A stretch of DNA of 38,934 bases from contig JAFVZT010000015.1 of assembly GCA_017508045.1 (NCBI GenBank), positions 1 to 38,934 of the forward strand. Direction: 5' to 3'. The translations under genes were made by a program, and so were the position numbers. The notes below the pieces were generated by a model that ran no database searches, was not told the origin of the DNA, and worked only from the letters and a program-made list of their open reading frames with translations. The stretch is from Oscillospiraceae bacterium (lineage in GTDB: Bacteria > Bacillota > Clostridia > Oscillospirales > Oscillospiraceae). Positions 31,879 through 38,934 of this stretch are shown here, in pieces. Each line of letters begins with the position of its first letter. Within the stretch, counting starts at the first letter, position 1.

Positions 31879-32658
31879 ATGTATCCTTACTTAGAAATCT
31901 TTAACAGACATATTCCATCATACGGAATATGCCTACTTTTAGGAATTATATTTGTTTTTTTACTTTGTACCAAAAGTGCTAAAAACTATGGCTGTAATTA
32001 TTACGACTTGTTAATTATAGGTGCATTTGCTCTTTTGTTTGCATTGCCATCTGGTAGTTTGCTATACACTATAGTTACATATAATTATAAAGAAATAATC
32101 AGCTTTATTTTAAAAGGGAATTTTAGCATTTTCGGCGGTTTAGTATTTTATGGCGCACTTATCGGAGGCATCATTGGAGGAATACTTGGGATTGGTGTAG
32201 CAAAATTAGATTTGTGTGCCGCCGAAAGAATAATCATTCCTTATATACCTATCGGTCACGCTGTTGGCAGAGTTGGTTGCCTATTGGCAGGCTGCTGCTA
32301 TGGTATGGAATGCACCGGCCCAATTGCCGTATATTATCAGCATTCCGTTGCTGGAGCATTACCTCATCAGGGATATTTCCCTATTCAAATTTTAGAAGCG
32401 TTGTTAAATATCTGCATCTGTTTCATTCTGCTAAAAGTCAGAAAAAAGGCCAAACAAAAATATGAACTATTATCAGTATATTTTATGCTTTACGGTCTTA
32501 TCAGATTTTTTCTTGAGTTCTTGCGAGGAGATGTTATCCGGGGAATTTATTATAATATTTCTACATCACAGTGGATTTCTCTTGCGTTGTTTGTTTTCAG
32601 CAGTTCATATATAATCTATTTGAAAATAATGAAGAAAACATCTCGCGACTTAACCTAA
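31879..32658 (+). CDS. Prolipoprotein diacylglyceryl transferase-like protein
   Basis: 259 residues from ATG 31879. About seven membrane segments. Conserved Lgt stretches: FGGLVFYGALIGGIIGG, and GHAVGRVGCLLAGCCYG in place of the classical GRIGNFxNGE block (Cys-rich LLAGCCYG form, as in Lgt paralogues). Lgt moves a diacylglyceryl group from phosphatidylglycerol to the lipobox Cys. Because the classic Asn is replaced, this may be a paralogue with another acceptor. No Shine-Dalgarno is seen before the ATG, and a terminator lies only 13 bases upstream, so its expression is unusual. Confidence 0.83.
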   Translation: MYPYLEIFNRHIPSYGICLLLGIIFVFLLCTKSAKNYGCNYYDLLIIGAFALLFALPSGSLLYTIVTYNYKEIISFILKGNFSIFGGLVFYGALIGGIIGGILGIGVAKLDLCAAERIIIPYIPIGHAVGRVGCLLAGCCYGMECTGPIAVYYQHSVAGALPHQGYFPIQILEALLNICICFILLKVRKKAKQKYELLSVYFMLYGLIRFFLEFLRGDVIRGIYYNISTSQWISLALFVFSSSYIIYLKIMKKTSRDLT

Positions 32659-32680
32659 CAGTCTGTAAGAGCTGTCCCAC

Positions 32681-32713
32681 AAAAAAGGCTTGCCAACCGG
32701 CAAGCCTTTTTTT
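32681..32713. terminator. Bidirectional terminator between Lgt-like gene and pepD
   Basis: AAAAAAGGCTTGCC and GGCAAGCCTTTTTTT form a long stem with a 4-base loop. T-runs occur on both strands, fitting convergent genes. Confidence 0.9.
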
Positions 32714-32734
32714 GCGTGTATTAAAATATTCTGC

Positions 32735-34180
32735 TTACTTCAGCCGGTGCAAAACCTCTAAAAGGAACTCCCATGTGCGTTGGGTAGACGCAATTCCAAG
32801 GCGTTCCCGGGAGGTGTGGATATCGTGCATTTCCGGTCCGATGGACACACTGTCTAATCCGGAAAGCTTTTCGCTGAACAGTCCGCACTCCAAGCCTGCA
32901 TGAATGGCAACCACCTCGGGCTGACGCGTAAACATATCGGTATAAGCCGCAACCATAGTATCCCGCAGCTGCGATTCCGGACGGTACTCCCACGCCGGAT
33001 ATTCTCCCATCTGACGGTACTGTCCGTCATAGAATTTTGCAAGCTCTTGGAGCTTGGCAAGAAGGTCTTGCTTTTCGGCATTGACACTGCTACGTACTGA
33101 GAAGGTTAACTCCAGGTTCTCAGACAACTTAGCAATGCCCAAATTCAAGCTGGTCTGCACCAAACCGGGAATATCCCGGCTCATTGTCTGAACGCCGTTG
33201 GGAACTGAGCAAAGCAGCGCAATCACCTTGTCCGTCAATTCTGTAGATAAGGCATTGCCACCCAAAGCATCTACATTTTCTCCCCGGACAACCGCCTCTG
33301 GCTCATCATACTGGGTGCGGACTTCCATTTGCAGGGCATCGGTAATTTCATTGATTCGTTCCGGATTCATACCCAGCATCACCATAGTGGCCTGACAGGA
33401 ACGGGGTATGGCATTATCTTTAGCGCCGCCGCCAAAGGAGGTCAGACAAAAGGGCATGACCTTTCTTACACGGTTGAGCAATTCTCCCATAATTTTATTG
33501 GCATTTGCCCGGTTTTTATGAATTTCCACACCGGAGTGACCGCCCTGTAAACCTTCCACAACCAAACGGATGCACGGCCCATACACGGCATGGCGGGGGG
33601 TTGGCAATTCAATGGTAGCCGTTGCGCCGCCGGCACAGGCTACTGTGAAAACGCCCTCTTCTTCAGAATCGATGTTAATGAGCATACGCCCTTTCAGCAT
33701 AGAGACATCAATGGAGTTTGCGCCCAGCAAGCCGATTTCTTCATCTACAGTGATGATGACCTCCAGAGGCGGATGGGAAGCTGAAGTATCTGCCAGCAAG
33801 GCCATAGCAAAGGCAACGGCAATACCATCGTCTGCGCCTAATGTTGTCCCCTTGGCAAACACATATTGCCCATCGTGGGCAATGTCCAAGCCGTCTGTTT
33901 CCATATTCAGGGTGCAGTTTTCATCCTTTTCGCACACCATATCCATATGCCCTTGCAAAATAACCGGCGCGCTATTTTCATAGCCGGGCGTACCATCTTT
34001 AAAAATGATAATATTGTTATCTGCGTCCTGAATGTACCGCAAGCCCTGCGCACGGGCAAAGGCTGCGAGATAATCGCTGATTGCTTTCGTATTCCCCGAT
34101 CCGTGAGGAATTGCGCAGAGCTGTTCAAAATAGGCAAATACCGATTCCGGCTTTAAACCCGCAAGCTTTTGTGCTTTCAT
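32735..34180 (-). CDS. pepD: Aminoacyl-histidine dipeptidase PepD (M20/M28-like)
   Basis: 481 residues, ATG after AAGGAGATTATTT. Metal and catalytic motifs: QGHMDMVCEKD (His, Asp), LGADDGI (bridging Asp), DEEIGLLG (Glu) and MHDIHTSRERL near the end (His). PepD cleaves dipeptides such as Xaa-His in the cytoplasm. It follows secG on the same strand, but a terminator lies between them, so its own promoter must be nearby or it relies on read-through. Confidence 0.95.
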   Translation of the reverse strand: MKAQKLAGLKPESVFAYFEQLCAIPHGSGNTKAISDYLAAFARAQGLRYIQDADNNIIIFKDGTPGYENSAPVILQGHMDMVCEKDENCTLNMETDGLDIAHDGQYVFAKGTTLGADDGIAVAFAMALLADTSASHPPLEVIITVDEEIGLLGANSIDVSMLKGRMLINIDSEEEGVFTVACAGGATATIELPTPRHAVYGPCIRLVVEGLQGGHSGVEIHKNRANANKIMGELLNRVRKVMPFCLTSFGGGAKDNAIPRSCQATMVMLGMNPERINEITDALQMEVRTQYDEPEAVVRGENVDALGGNALSTELTDKVIALLCSVPNGVQTMSRDIPGLVQTSLNLGIAKLSENLELTFSVRSSVNAEKQDLLAKLQELAKFYDGQYRQMGEYPAWEYRPESQLRDTMVAAYTDMFTRQPEVVAIHAGLECGLFSEKLSGLDSVSIGPEMHDIHTSRERLGIASTQRTWEFLLEVLHRLK

Positions 34181-34212
34181 AAATAATCTCCTTAATACGA
34201 ACTACATGAAAA

Positions 34213-34243
34213 GAAAGACCACAGGGCAACCCCTGTGGTCTTT
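34213..34243 (-). terminator. secG terminator
   Basis: AAAGACCACAGGG and CCCTGTGGTCTTT pair over 13 bp. The minus-strand tail is CTTTTC. Confidence 0.82.
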
Positions 34244-34247
34244 TAAA

Positions 34248-34487
34248 TTACGGGAGCAGACTCAGCAGAAGTGTTAAAACCAGCCAAACCAAAGCAATCC
34301 ACTTGGTAACGCGGGCCAACGTCTTGTCCAAACCGCCCTTGCCACTTTTGCTCATATAAGAATCGCTGTTGCCGGAGAGTGCGCCGGACAAACCTGCTTC
34401 CTTGCCGGACTGCAGCAAAACCACAACTACCAGAACAAGGCTTGCAATAACCTCAAACACAGTCAAAACAACCTTAAATACTTCCAT
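34248..34487 (-). CDS. secG: Preprotein translocase subunit SecG
   Basis: 79 residues, ATG close to GGGAGGTT. Two membrane segments (VFEVIASLVLVVVVLL and TKWIALVWLVLTLLLSLLP) flanking LQSGKEAGLSGALSG, the standard SecG loop. It is part of the SecYEG channel. In many Firmicutes it lies near other core genes. Here it is alone between prfB and pepD. Confidence 0.96.
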   Translation of the reverse strand: MEVFKVVLTVFEVIASLVLVVVVLLQSGKEAGLSGALSGNSDSYMSKSGKGGLDKTLARVTKWIALVWLVLTLLLSLLP

Positions 34488-34569
34488 TTTTTAACCTCCC
34501 TCCGACAGCGCTTTAACCGCTTGCTGCGGATTAATCTCAATTTTCCATACTTTGTATGATACAGCGGGT

Positions 34570-34598
34570 ATTATATCACAGGTTTATACGAATTTCAA
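34570..34598 (-). promoter_or_regulatory. Promoter of secG
   Basis: Minus strand: TTGAAA (34598-34593), 17-base spacer, TATAAT (34575-34570). Confidence 0.82.
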
Positions 34599-34622
34599 GG
34601 GTAATTCTCAATATTTTTGAGA

Positions 34623-35750
34623 TTATTTCGTAACCCAGGTTCCGGTAGCGGCACAGGTCAAATACGCATTGATAAATGGATCCAGCGCACCGTCCATAAC
34701 CGCATTAACATTAGAGGTTTCGCAGCCTGTCCGGGTATCCTTGACCAAGGTATAGGGCATAAAGACATAGTTTCTGATCTGGCTGCCCCATTCAATCTTC
34801 TTCTGGACACCCTTAATATCGGAAATTTTATCCAAATGCTCCCGTTCCTTAATTTCAACCAGCTTGCTGCGGAGCATACGCAAACAGTTTTCCTTGTTTT
34901 GGAATTGACTGCGCTCTGTCTGGCAGGCCACCACGATACCCGTTGCCTTGTGTATCAAGCGAACGGCAGAAGATGTTTTGTTGATATGCTGACCGCCTGC
35001 GCCGGAGGAGCGGAATACCTGCATTTCATAATCCTCTGCTTTGATCTCCACATCCTGAGAATCATCCTGAATATCAGGAATAACCTCAATCGCCGCAAAG
35101 GAGGTTTGACGGCGGGCATTGGCATCAAAGGGAGAAACGCGGACCAGTCGGTGAACGCCGTTTTCGCCCTTCAGGAAACCGTAGGCGTTGTCGCCTTCAA
35201 TTAAGATGTCGGCAGATTTCAGGCCTGCCTCGTCACCTTCCTGATAGTCCATAATTTTGTAGGTATAGCCGTGAGCCTCTGCCCAGCGGGTATACATACG
35301 GTAAAGCATCTGGCACCAGTCCTGGGCCTCTGTACCGCCGGCACCGGCCTGGAAGCTGACCATAGCATTGTTGCTGTCATAATTGCCGGTAAGCAAGGTC
35401 TGCAGGCGGCAGCGCTCCATATCACTGGAGAGGGTTTCGAAGCCTTCCTTCAGCTCCTCCAGCATGGAATCGTCATCCTCTTCCGCAGCCATTTCGCAGA
35501 TGGTGGTCAAGTCCTCCCATGCAGACAGCATTTTCTCATAATTTTCAATTTTGTTTTCTGTCGTTTTGGTTTTTAAAACCACCTGCTGGCTCTTTTCCGG
35601 ATTGTCCCAAAAGCCGGGAGCCTCCTGCATCGCATGCAGCCGTTCCAGCTCGTTGCGCAGTCCTGCAATATTCAAAGAATCCGCCAAGCCCTCCAGCGTA
35701 GGACGAATTTCTCCCAATTTTTGCTTATATACGTCAAATTCAATATTCAT
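34623..35750 (-). CDS. prfB: Peptide chain release factor 2
   Basis: 375 residues in one uninterrupted frame. GGQ motif in SSGAGGQHINKTSSA and the SPF tripeptide (VRVSPFDANARRQTSF), which reads the UGA/UAA stops. The N-terminal helices are intact. Most bacterial prfB genes have an in-frame UGA near codon 26 that needs +1 frameshifting for autoregulation. This gene has none, so the feedback is lost. The promoter is at 35783-35811. Ribosome site is weak (GGAACGGATG). Confidence 0.96.
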   Translation of the reverse strand: MNIEFDVYKQKLGEIRPTLEGLADSLNIAGLRNELERLHAMQEAPGFWDNPEKSQQVVLKTKTTENKIENYEKMLSAWEDLTTICEMAAEEDDDSMLEELKEGFETLSSDMERCRLQTLLTGNYDSNNAMVSFQAGAGGTEAQDWCQMLYRMYTRWAEAHGYTYKIMDYQEGDEAGLKSADILIEGDNAYGFLKGENGVHRLVRVSPFDANARRQTSFAAIEVIPDIQDDSQDVEIKAEDYEMQVFRSSGAGGQHINKTSSAVRLIHKATGIVVACQTERSQFQNKENCLRMLRSKLVEIKEREHLDKISDIKGVQKKIEWGSQIRNYVFMPYTLVKDTRTGCETSNVNAVMDGALDPFINAYLTCAATGTWVTK

Positions 35751-35782
35751 ATCGTCTACATCCGTTCCAAAGTTTATATTTT

Positions 35783-35811
35783 ATTATAGCCGATTTTTTC
35801 CTCTTTGTAAA
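35783..35811 (-). promoter_or_regulatory. Promoter of prfB
   Basis: Minus strand: TTTACA (35811-35806), 17-base spacer, TATAAT (35788-35783). Confidence 0.85.
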
Positions 35812-35910
35812 GCAAAAATCCCTCTACATCTATGTAATCGGAACGCAAATAATTTACTCCCCATTCCAAACACAGAATAGGGAGTATCATTCCTTCAGCA
35901 TCACAACCTC

Positions 35911-35982
35911 CTAGCGCTGGCTGGGGCCATTTTCTGCTTCGTCAAATATCCAGTCATCCAAATCCATTACCGGCTTTTCCAT
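35911..35982 (-). CDS. Predicted 23-residue small protein
   Basis: Start ATG after a near-perfect AAGGAGGTGG ribosome site 5 bases away; stop TAG at 35913-35911. The peptide begins MEKPVMDLDDWIFDEAENG and is acidic. No match is recognised. A stem (ACTCCC-ATTC with GAAT-GGGAGT) at 35857-35886 follows downstream as a possible weak terminator. The strong ribosome site is the main reason to call it. The rest of the 350-base gap between prfB and tRNA-Arg holds nothing else except the two promoters. Confidence 0.5.
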   Translation of the reverse strand: MEKPVMDLDDWIFDEAENGPSQR

Positions 35983-36059
35983 GCTTCCACCTCCTTATGC
36001 ACTCCTAATACCATATGCAGCAAATACAAAAAAATGCACTCCATTTCCGCAGCCTATGG

Positions 36060-36088
36060 TTGACACCTGCCTTTTTTTGGGGTACAAT
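36060..36088 (+). promoter_or_regulatory. Near-consensus promoter of tRNA-Arg
   Basis: TTGACA (36060-36065), 17-base spacer, TACAAT (36083-36088), 18 bases before the tRNA. Confidence 0.88.
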
Positions 36089-36106
36089 TTGGGGGTCACC
36101 ACATAT

Positions 36107-36183
36107 GCGCCTGTAGCTCAGCAGGATAGAGCGTCCGCCTCCTAAGCGGAAGGTCGGGGATTCGAATTCCTCCAGGCGTGCCA
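36107..36183 (+). tRNA. tRNA-Arg (anticodon CCT)
   Basis: 77 bases with encoded CCA. GCGCCTG acceptor, D-arm GCTCAGCAGGATAGAGC, anticodon loop CTCCTAA, T-arm GGGGATTCGAATTCC. Confidence 0.96.
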
Positions 36184-36222
36184 AATAATGCTGTGAGTTT
36201 ATAAACTCACGGCATTATTTTT
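36184..36222 (+). terminator. tRNA-Arg terminator
   Basis: AATAATGC and GCATTATT flank GTGAGTTT-AAACTCAC, with one mismatch and a minimal loop, then TTTTTAG. Confidence 0.88.
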
Positions 36223-36272
36223 AGTGAAAAGTTTCTATATAAATATTGGCGGTTGTGTGATATTCGGTACAT

Positions 36273-36311
36273 AAAAGCTCCCCCTGCGTGTAAACAAAAC
36301 ACGCAGGGGGA
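36273..36311 (-). terminator. Terminator of the second small membrane gene
   Basis: TCCCCCTGCGTGT and ACACGCAGGGGGA pair over 13 bp. The minus-strand tail is CTTTTAT. Confidence 0.82.
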
Positions 36312-36336
36312 TTTGGTCTTTTGAGGCAATATTATT

Positions 36337-36576
36337 TTACTTCAACACCTTCAGATAGTCCAGAACGGACAGCACAATACCCACCAGGACGTACAGATAC
36401 ACCAGTCCGCCCAGAATTCCGATAATCACACCGACAATAGGAATTATGGCAAGAATGCCGATCAACGCACCCACAACAATGCCTACCACCAGGTAGACAA
36501 CGATGTTGATAATCAGGGCAGCGATGTCCTTCTTTTCCTTAAAGGAATAAGGGAAATACTTCTTGAGAATATCCAT
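36337..36576 (-). CDS. Small membrane protein
   Basis: 79 residues, ATG after GGAGCGCG. Basic N-terminus (MDILKKYFPYSFKEKKD), then two or three hydrophobic segments rich in Ile/Val/Gly: IINIVVYLVVGIVVGALIGI, LAIIPIVGVIIGILGGLVYL and VLVGIVLSVLDYLKVL. No family is named with confidence. The layout (KYFPYSF then helices) is seen in small Firmicutes membrane proteins. It has its own promoter with a leader of about 118 bases. Confidence 0.75.
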   Translation of the reverse strand: MDILKKYFPYSFKEKKDIAALIINIVVYLVVGIVVGALIGILAIIPIVGVIIGILGGLVYLYVLVGIVLSVLDYLKVLK

Positions 36577-36700
36577 TTTTTCGCGCTCCTTTCCTTTTTA
36601 TATGCCGGGAATGACAGGTTGCTAAAAAGCTTTATTTACACTGTAGCCTTTTTCTATACAACCGCCTGATCCCCGAATTTCCAATATTTGAAGTAATTTA

Positions 36701-36729
36701 ATTATACACTGTCTGGTGAAAATCGTCAA
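36701..36729 (-). promoter_or_regulatory. Promoter of the second small membrane gene
   Basis: Minus strand: TTGACG (36729-36724), 17-base spacer, TATAAT (36706-36701). The divergent LysR promoter is 155 bases away. The AT-rich sequence between them has no other feature. Confidence 0.8.
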
Positions 36730-36883
36730 TAATTTTCCATTCTGATATACTTTAATTTTTCAAAAAAGGAACATATTTTCTAATGCTTGATAAGTGTATA
36801 TTCATTATTTGGGGATGTCCACAGGAAATCTCCAGAAAATGTTCTATCAAACACAACCCAAATTCACTTTTATTAAAAATATG

Positions 36884-36912
36884 TTGCATATTTACGCATA
36901 TCCTGTTAAAAT
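36884..36912 (+). promoter_or_regulatory. Promoter of the LysR gene
   Basis: TTGCAT (36884-36889), 17-base spacer, TAAAAT (36907-36912). ATG is 38 bases downstream, after AGGAGG. Confidence 0.75.
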
Positions 36913-36950
36913 ATACTTAATCATTGAAGATTGCTTAGGAGGCTGCTGTT

Positions 36951-37871
36951 ATGGATTTTCGTCAATTAGAATATGTCATTACCGTTGCGCGGGAGCATAC
37001 CCTATTGGCTGCCTCTGAAAAACTGTTCCTCTCCCCTAGTGCTTTAAGTCAGCACATCTCCAAACTGGAAGAAGAACTGCACACCCCGCTTTTTAAGCGC
37101 ACAAAGCAGGGATGGACTCCCACTCACGCAGGGCAGATTTATATTGAAATGGCAGAAAATATTCTCCAAAGTCAGAAAAAAGCATACCTGCAAATAGGAG
37201 ACATTGCAGACAATAAAATCGGTCATTTTACCGTGGGGATTACACCGGGCAGAGGCACGCAAATGTTTTCTGCCATATTTCCAAAATTCCGTGCCAAATT
37301 CCCTGATGTTAAGGTCAACCTGTTTGAAGGTTCTGTACAGGAAAACAACGAGAAAATTGACCTTGGAAAAGTAGATATCGGTTTTCTGACCAGTGATTCT
37401 CCTCACCCAAACATTATTACACGCACACAACTCACAGAGGAAATCCTGCTGGTGGTCCCCCGCAATCACCCGATGTCCTCTCTTGCAGATACCGTACCAC
37501 GTGGGGAATTTGCCACAGTTGCGTTGAATGAATTTGAAAACGATGAATTTCTTTTGGCCGGCGAAGGCACTACCTTACGCAGACTGGAAAATCAACTGTT
37601 TCAAAAAACGGGCTTCTCCCCCAAGATTTCATTTGAAACACCCAGTCTTTCCACCTTAAATATGCTATCAAAAGGCGGCTATGGAATATCCTTCTTACCA
37701 AGATTTTATGCCACTGAAACAAAGGATGCCGTCTATTTTAAAACAGAGCCTGCCGCAAGCTGGGATTTGATAGCAGCTTATCGAAAAGACCACTATATTA
37801 CAAAAGCCGAAGAATATATGATTTCCTTAGCAAATGACTATTACGCCAGACCATATGAACCCACATGGTAG
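36951..37871 (+). CDS. LysR-family transcription regulator
   Basis: 306 residues, ATG after TAGGAGGCTG. N-terminal winged helix-turn-helix (MDFRQLEYVITVAREHT, SALSQHISKLEEELHTPLFK), then the two-lobed effector domain (about 90-300) with VGITPGRGTQMFS and LLVVPRNHP. Ligand unknown. LysR regulators usually control a divergent neighbour. The gene divergent here is the small membrane protein, and the sugar operon is too far away to assume a link. Confidence 0.94.
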   Translation: MDFRQLEYVITVAREHTLLAASEKLFLSPSALSQHISKLEEELHTPLFKRTKQGWTPTHAGQIYIEMAENILQSQKKAYLQIGDIADNKIGHFTVGITPGRGTQMFSAIFPKFRAKFPDVKVNLFEGSVQENNEKIDLGKVDIGFLTSDSPHPNIITRTQLTEEILLVVPRNHPMSSLADTVPRGEFATVALNEFENDEFLLAGEGTTLRRLENQLFQKTGFSPKISFETPSLSTLNMLSKGGYGISFLPRFYATETKDAVYFKTEPAASWDLIAAYRKDHYITKAEEYMISLANDYYARPYEPTW

Positions 37872-37903
37872 GTTATGCATTTCAAAGTTCAGTGTAATTT
37901 TGC

Positions 37904-37941
37904 AAAAAAGGTAGACACATGCGTATGTGTCTACCTTTTTT
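37904..37941 (+). terminator. LysR gene terminator
   Basis: AAAAAAGGTAGACACAT and ATGTGTCTACCTTTTTT pair over 17 bp with a 4-base loop. Confidence 0.93.
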
Positions 37942-37957
37942 ATAAGCAGCTTTCCTG

Positions 37958-37991
37958 CAAAAAAATCCTCCGGATTTTCACCCGGAGGATT
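37958..37991 (-). terminator. tuf terminator
   Basis: Minus strand: AATCCTCCGG pairs with CCGGAGGATT, followed by TTTTTT. Lies 18 bases after the tuf stop. Confidence 0.88.
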
Positions 37992-38008
37992 ACATGAACT
38001 TGCGTTAA

Positions 38009-38934
38009 TTACAGGATTTCGGTAACAACACCGGAACCGACAGTACGGCCACCCTCACGGATAGCGAAACGCAGACCCTTCTCGATAGCGATGGGGGTGA
38101 TCAGCTCAACGTTCATAATAACGTTATCGCCAGGCATACACATCTCAACGCCCTCGGGCAGAGTGATGATACCGGTAACGTCAGTGGTACGGAAGTAGAA
38201 CTGAGGACGATAGTTGTTGAAGAAAGGAGTATGACGGCCGCCTTCTTCCTTGGACAGGACGTAAACCTGACCGGCGAACTTGGTCAGAGGCTGAATGGTG
38301 CCGGGCTTGCAGAGAACCTGGCCTCTTTCAATTTCCTTCTTGTCAACACCACGCAGCAGAGCACCGATGTTATCACCAGCTTCTGCGTAGTCCAGCAGCT
38401 TGTGGAACATTTCGATGTCGGTAACGACAGTAGACTTCTTCTCATCCTTCAGACCGACGATTTCGACAGCCTCGTTCTTGTTGATCTGGCCACGCTCAAC
38501 ACGACCGGTAGCAACAGTACCACGGCCGGAGATGGTGAACACGTCTTCAACAGGCATCAGGAAGGGCTGGTCAGCCTTACGGTCGGGAGTGGGGATATAG
38601 GAGTCAACAGCGTCCATCAGCTCCTTGATGCAAGCATACTCGGGAGCGTTAATGTCGTTGGACTCGGAGATCAGGGCGTTCAGAGCAGAACCCTTGATGA
38701 TGGGAGTGTCGTCGCCGGGGAACTCGTACTCGGACAGAGTCTCACGAATTTCCATCTCAACCAGCTCCAGCAGCTCCTCGTCGTCAACCAGGTCAGCCTT
38801 GTTCATGAAGACAACGATAGCGGGCACGCCAACCTGACGGGCCAGCAGCAGGTGCTCCTTGGTCTGAGCCATGGGGCCGTCGGTGGAAGCGATAACCAGG
38901 ATAGCGCCGTCCATCTGAGCAGCACCGGTGATCA
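38009..38934 (-). CDS. tuf: Elongation factor Tu, 3' part (cut by window edge)
   Basis: The last 308 or so residues are present; the start lies beyond 38934. Seen: the [13 protein letters not shown] segment at the edge, [13 protein letters not shown] (the NKxD nucleotide motif), domain 2 ([17 protein letters not shown]) and domain 3 with the ending [14 protein letters not shown]-Tu brings aminoacyl-tRNA to the ribosome. Strong codon bias differs from all other genes here, as expected for a very highly expressed gene. Confidence 0.99.
   Translation of the reverse strand, partial: ITGAAQMDGAILVIASTDGPMAQTKEHLLLARQVGVPAIVVFMNKADLVDDEELLELVEMEIRETLSEYEFPGDDTPIIKGSALNALISESNDINAPEYACIKELMDAVDSYIPTPDRKADQPFLMPVEDVFTISGRGTVATGRVERGQINKNEAVEIVGLKDEKKSTVVTDIEMFHKLLDYAEAGDNIGALLRGVDKKEIERGQVLCKPGTIQPLTKFAGQVYVLSKEEGGRHTPFFNNYRPQFYFRTTDVTGIITLPEGVEMCMPGDNVIMNVELITPIAIEKGLRFAIREGGRTVGSGVVTEIL

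Noticed and set aside
36951-37871. LysR gene as regulator of the sugar operon
   Set aside because: More than 10 kb away with unrelated genes between; no shared binding site was seen.

Overview
The window looks like a chromosomal segment of a Gram-positive, low-to-medium G+C anaerobe of the Clostridia, most likely a gut Oscillospirales/Ruminococcaceae-type bacterium. The evidence is strong AAGGAGG-type ribosome sites, a T-box leader on thrS, a SpoVB-type flippase, a YabE-like G5/3D cell-wall protein next to rsmA, FeoA/FeoB iron uptake, many Fe-S proteins (YgiQ radical SAM, endonuclease III, an FTR-like mini-protein) and sigma-A type promoters. The placement is inference from gene content.

Left edge (1-2400): about 800 bases without a convincing gene carry TGTGTCAAA repeats, a strong terminator and two antisense tRNA-like fragments. 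A Tn916-type excisionase and tyrosine integrase follow, with three GGTGTA repeats just after the integrase. This looks like the end, or the remnant, of an integrative element. Core region (2400-21300): ychF, a FAD/Rieske oxidoreductase, tRNA-Leu, an FTR-like mini-protein, YgiQ, a double-OB SSB-like protein, feoAB, nth, a SpoVB-like flippase, an RluA-type pseudouridine synthase, a TPR + DUF4037 pair, a nitroreductase, sfsA, a YjjG-like phosphatase, rsmA, a YabE-like protein and T-box-controlled thrS. Genes are packed tightly and several convergent pairs overlap at their stops.

Accessory region (21300-29700): a tightly coupled six-gene operon encodes an enolase-superfamily acid-sugar dehydratase, a DHDPS/KDG-type aldolase, a zinc alcohol dehydrogenase, a cupin, a UlaG-like metallo-beta-lactamase-fold hydrolase and a galactose-mutarotase-like protein. 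Together these could form a complete non-phosphorylating oxidative sugar pathway: mutarotation, oxidation to a lactone, lactone hydrolysis, dehydration, then aldol cleavage to pyruvate and an aldehyde. Leucine codon choice (CTT-rich) differs from the flanking core genes. A decayed IS30-type transposase, a membrane-anchored SASA/CE6-type esterase, tRNA-Trp, a CAT-anticodon tRNA, an unrecognised protein and tRNA-Gln follow.

Right part (29700-38934): a DUF5662 protein, an HD hydrolase, a promoter-to-terminator unit of about 215 bases that folds into a large branched RNA, a small membrane protein, an Lgt-like protein, pepD, secG, prfB (without the usual programmed frameshift), a 23-residue small ORF with a very strong ribosome site, tRNA-Arg, a second small membrane protein, a LysR regulator and the 3' part of tuf, cut by the window edge.

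The points most worth a second look are the sugar-oxidation operon, the structured RNA at 31334-31550, the TPR/DUF4037 pair, the hairpin that buries the flippase ribosome site, and the tRNA-like fragments near the integrase.
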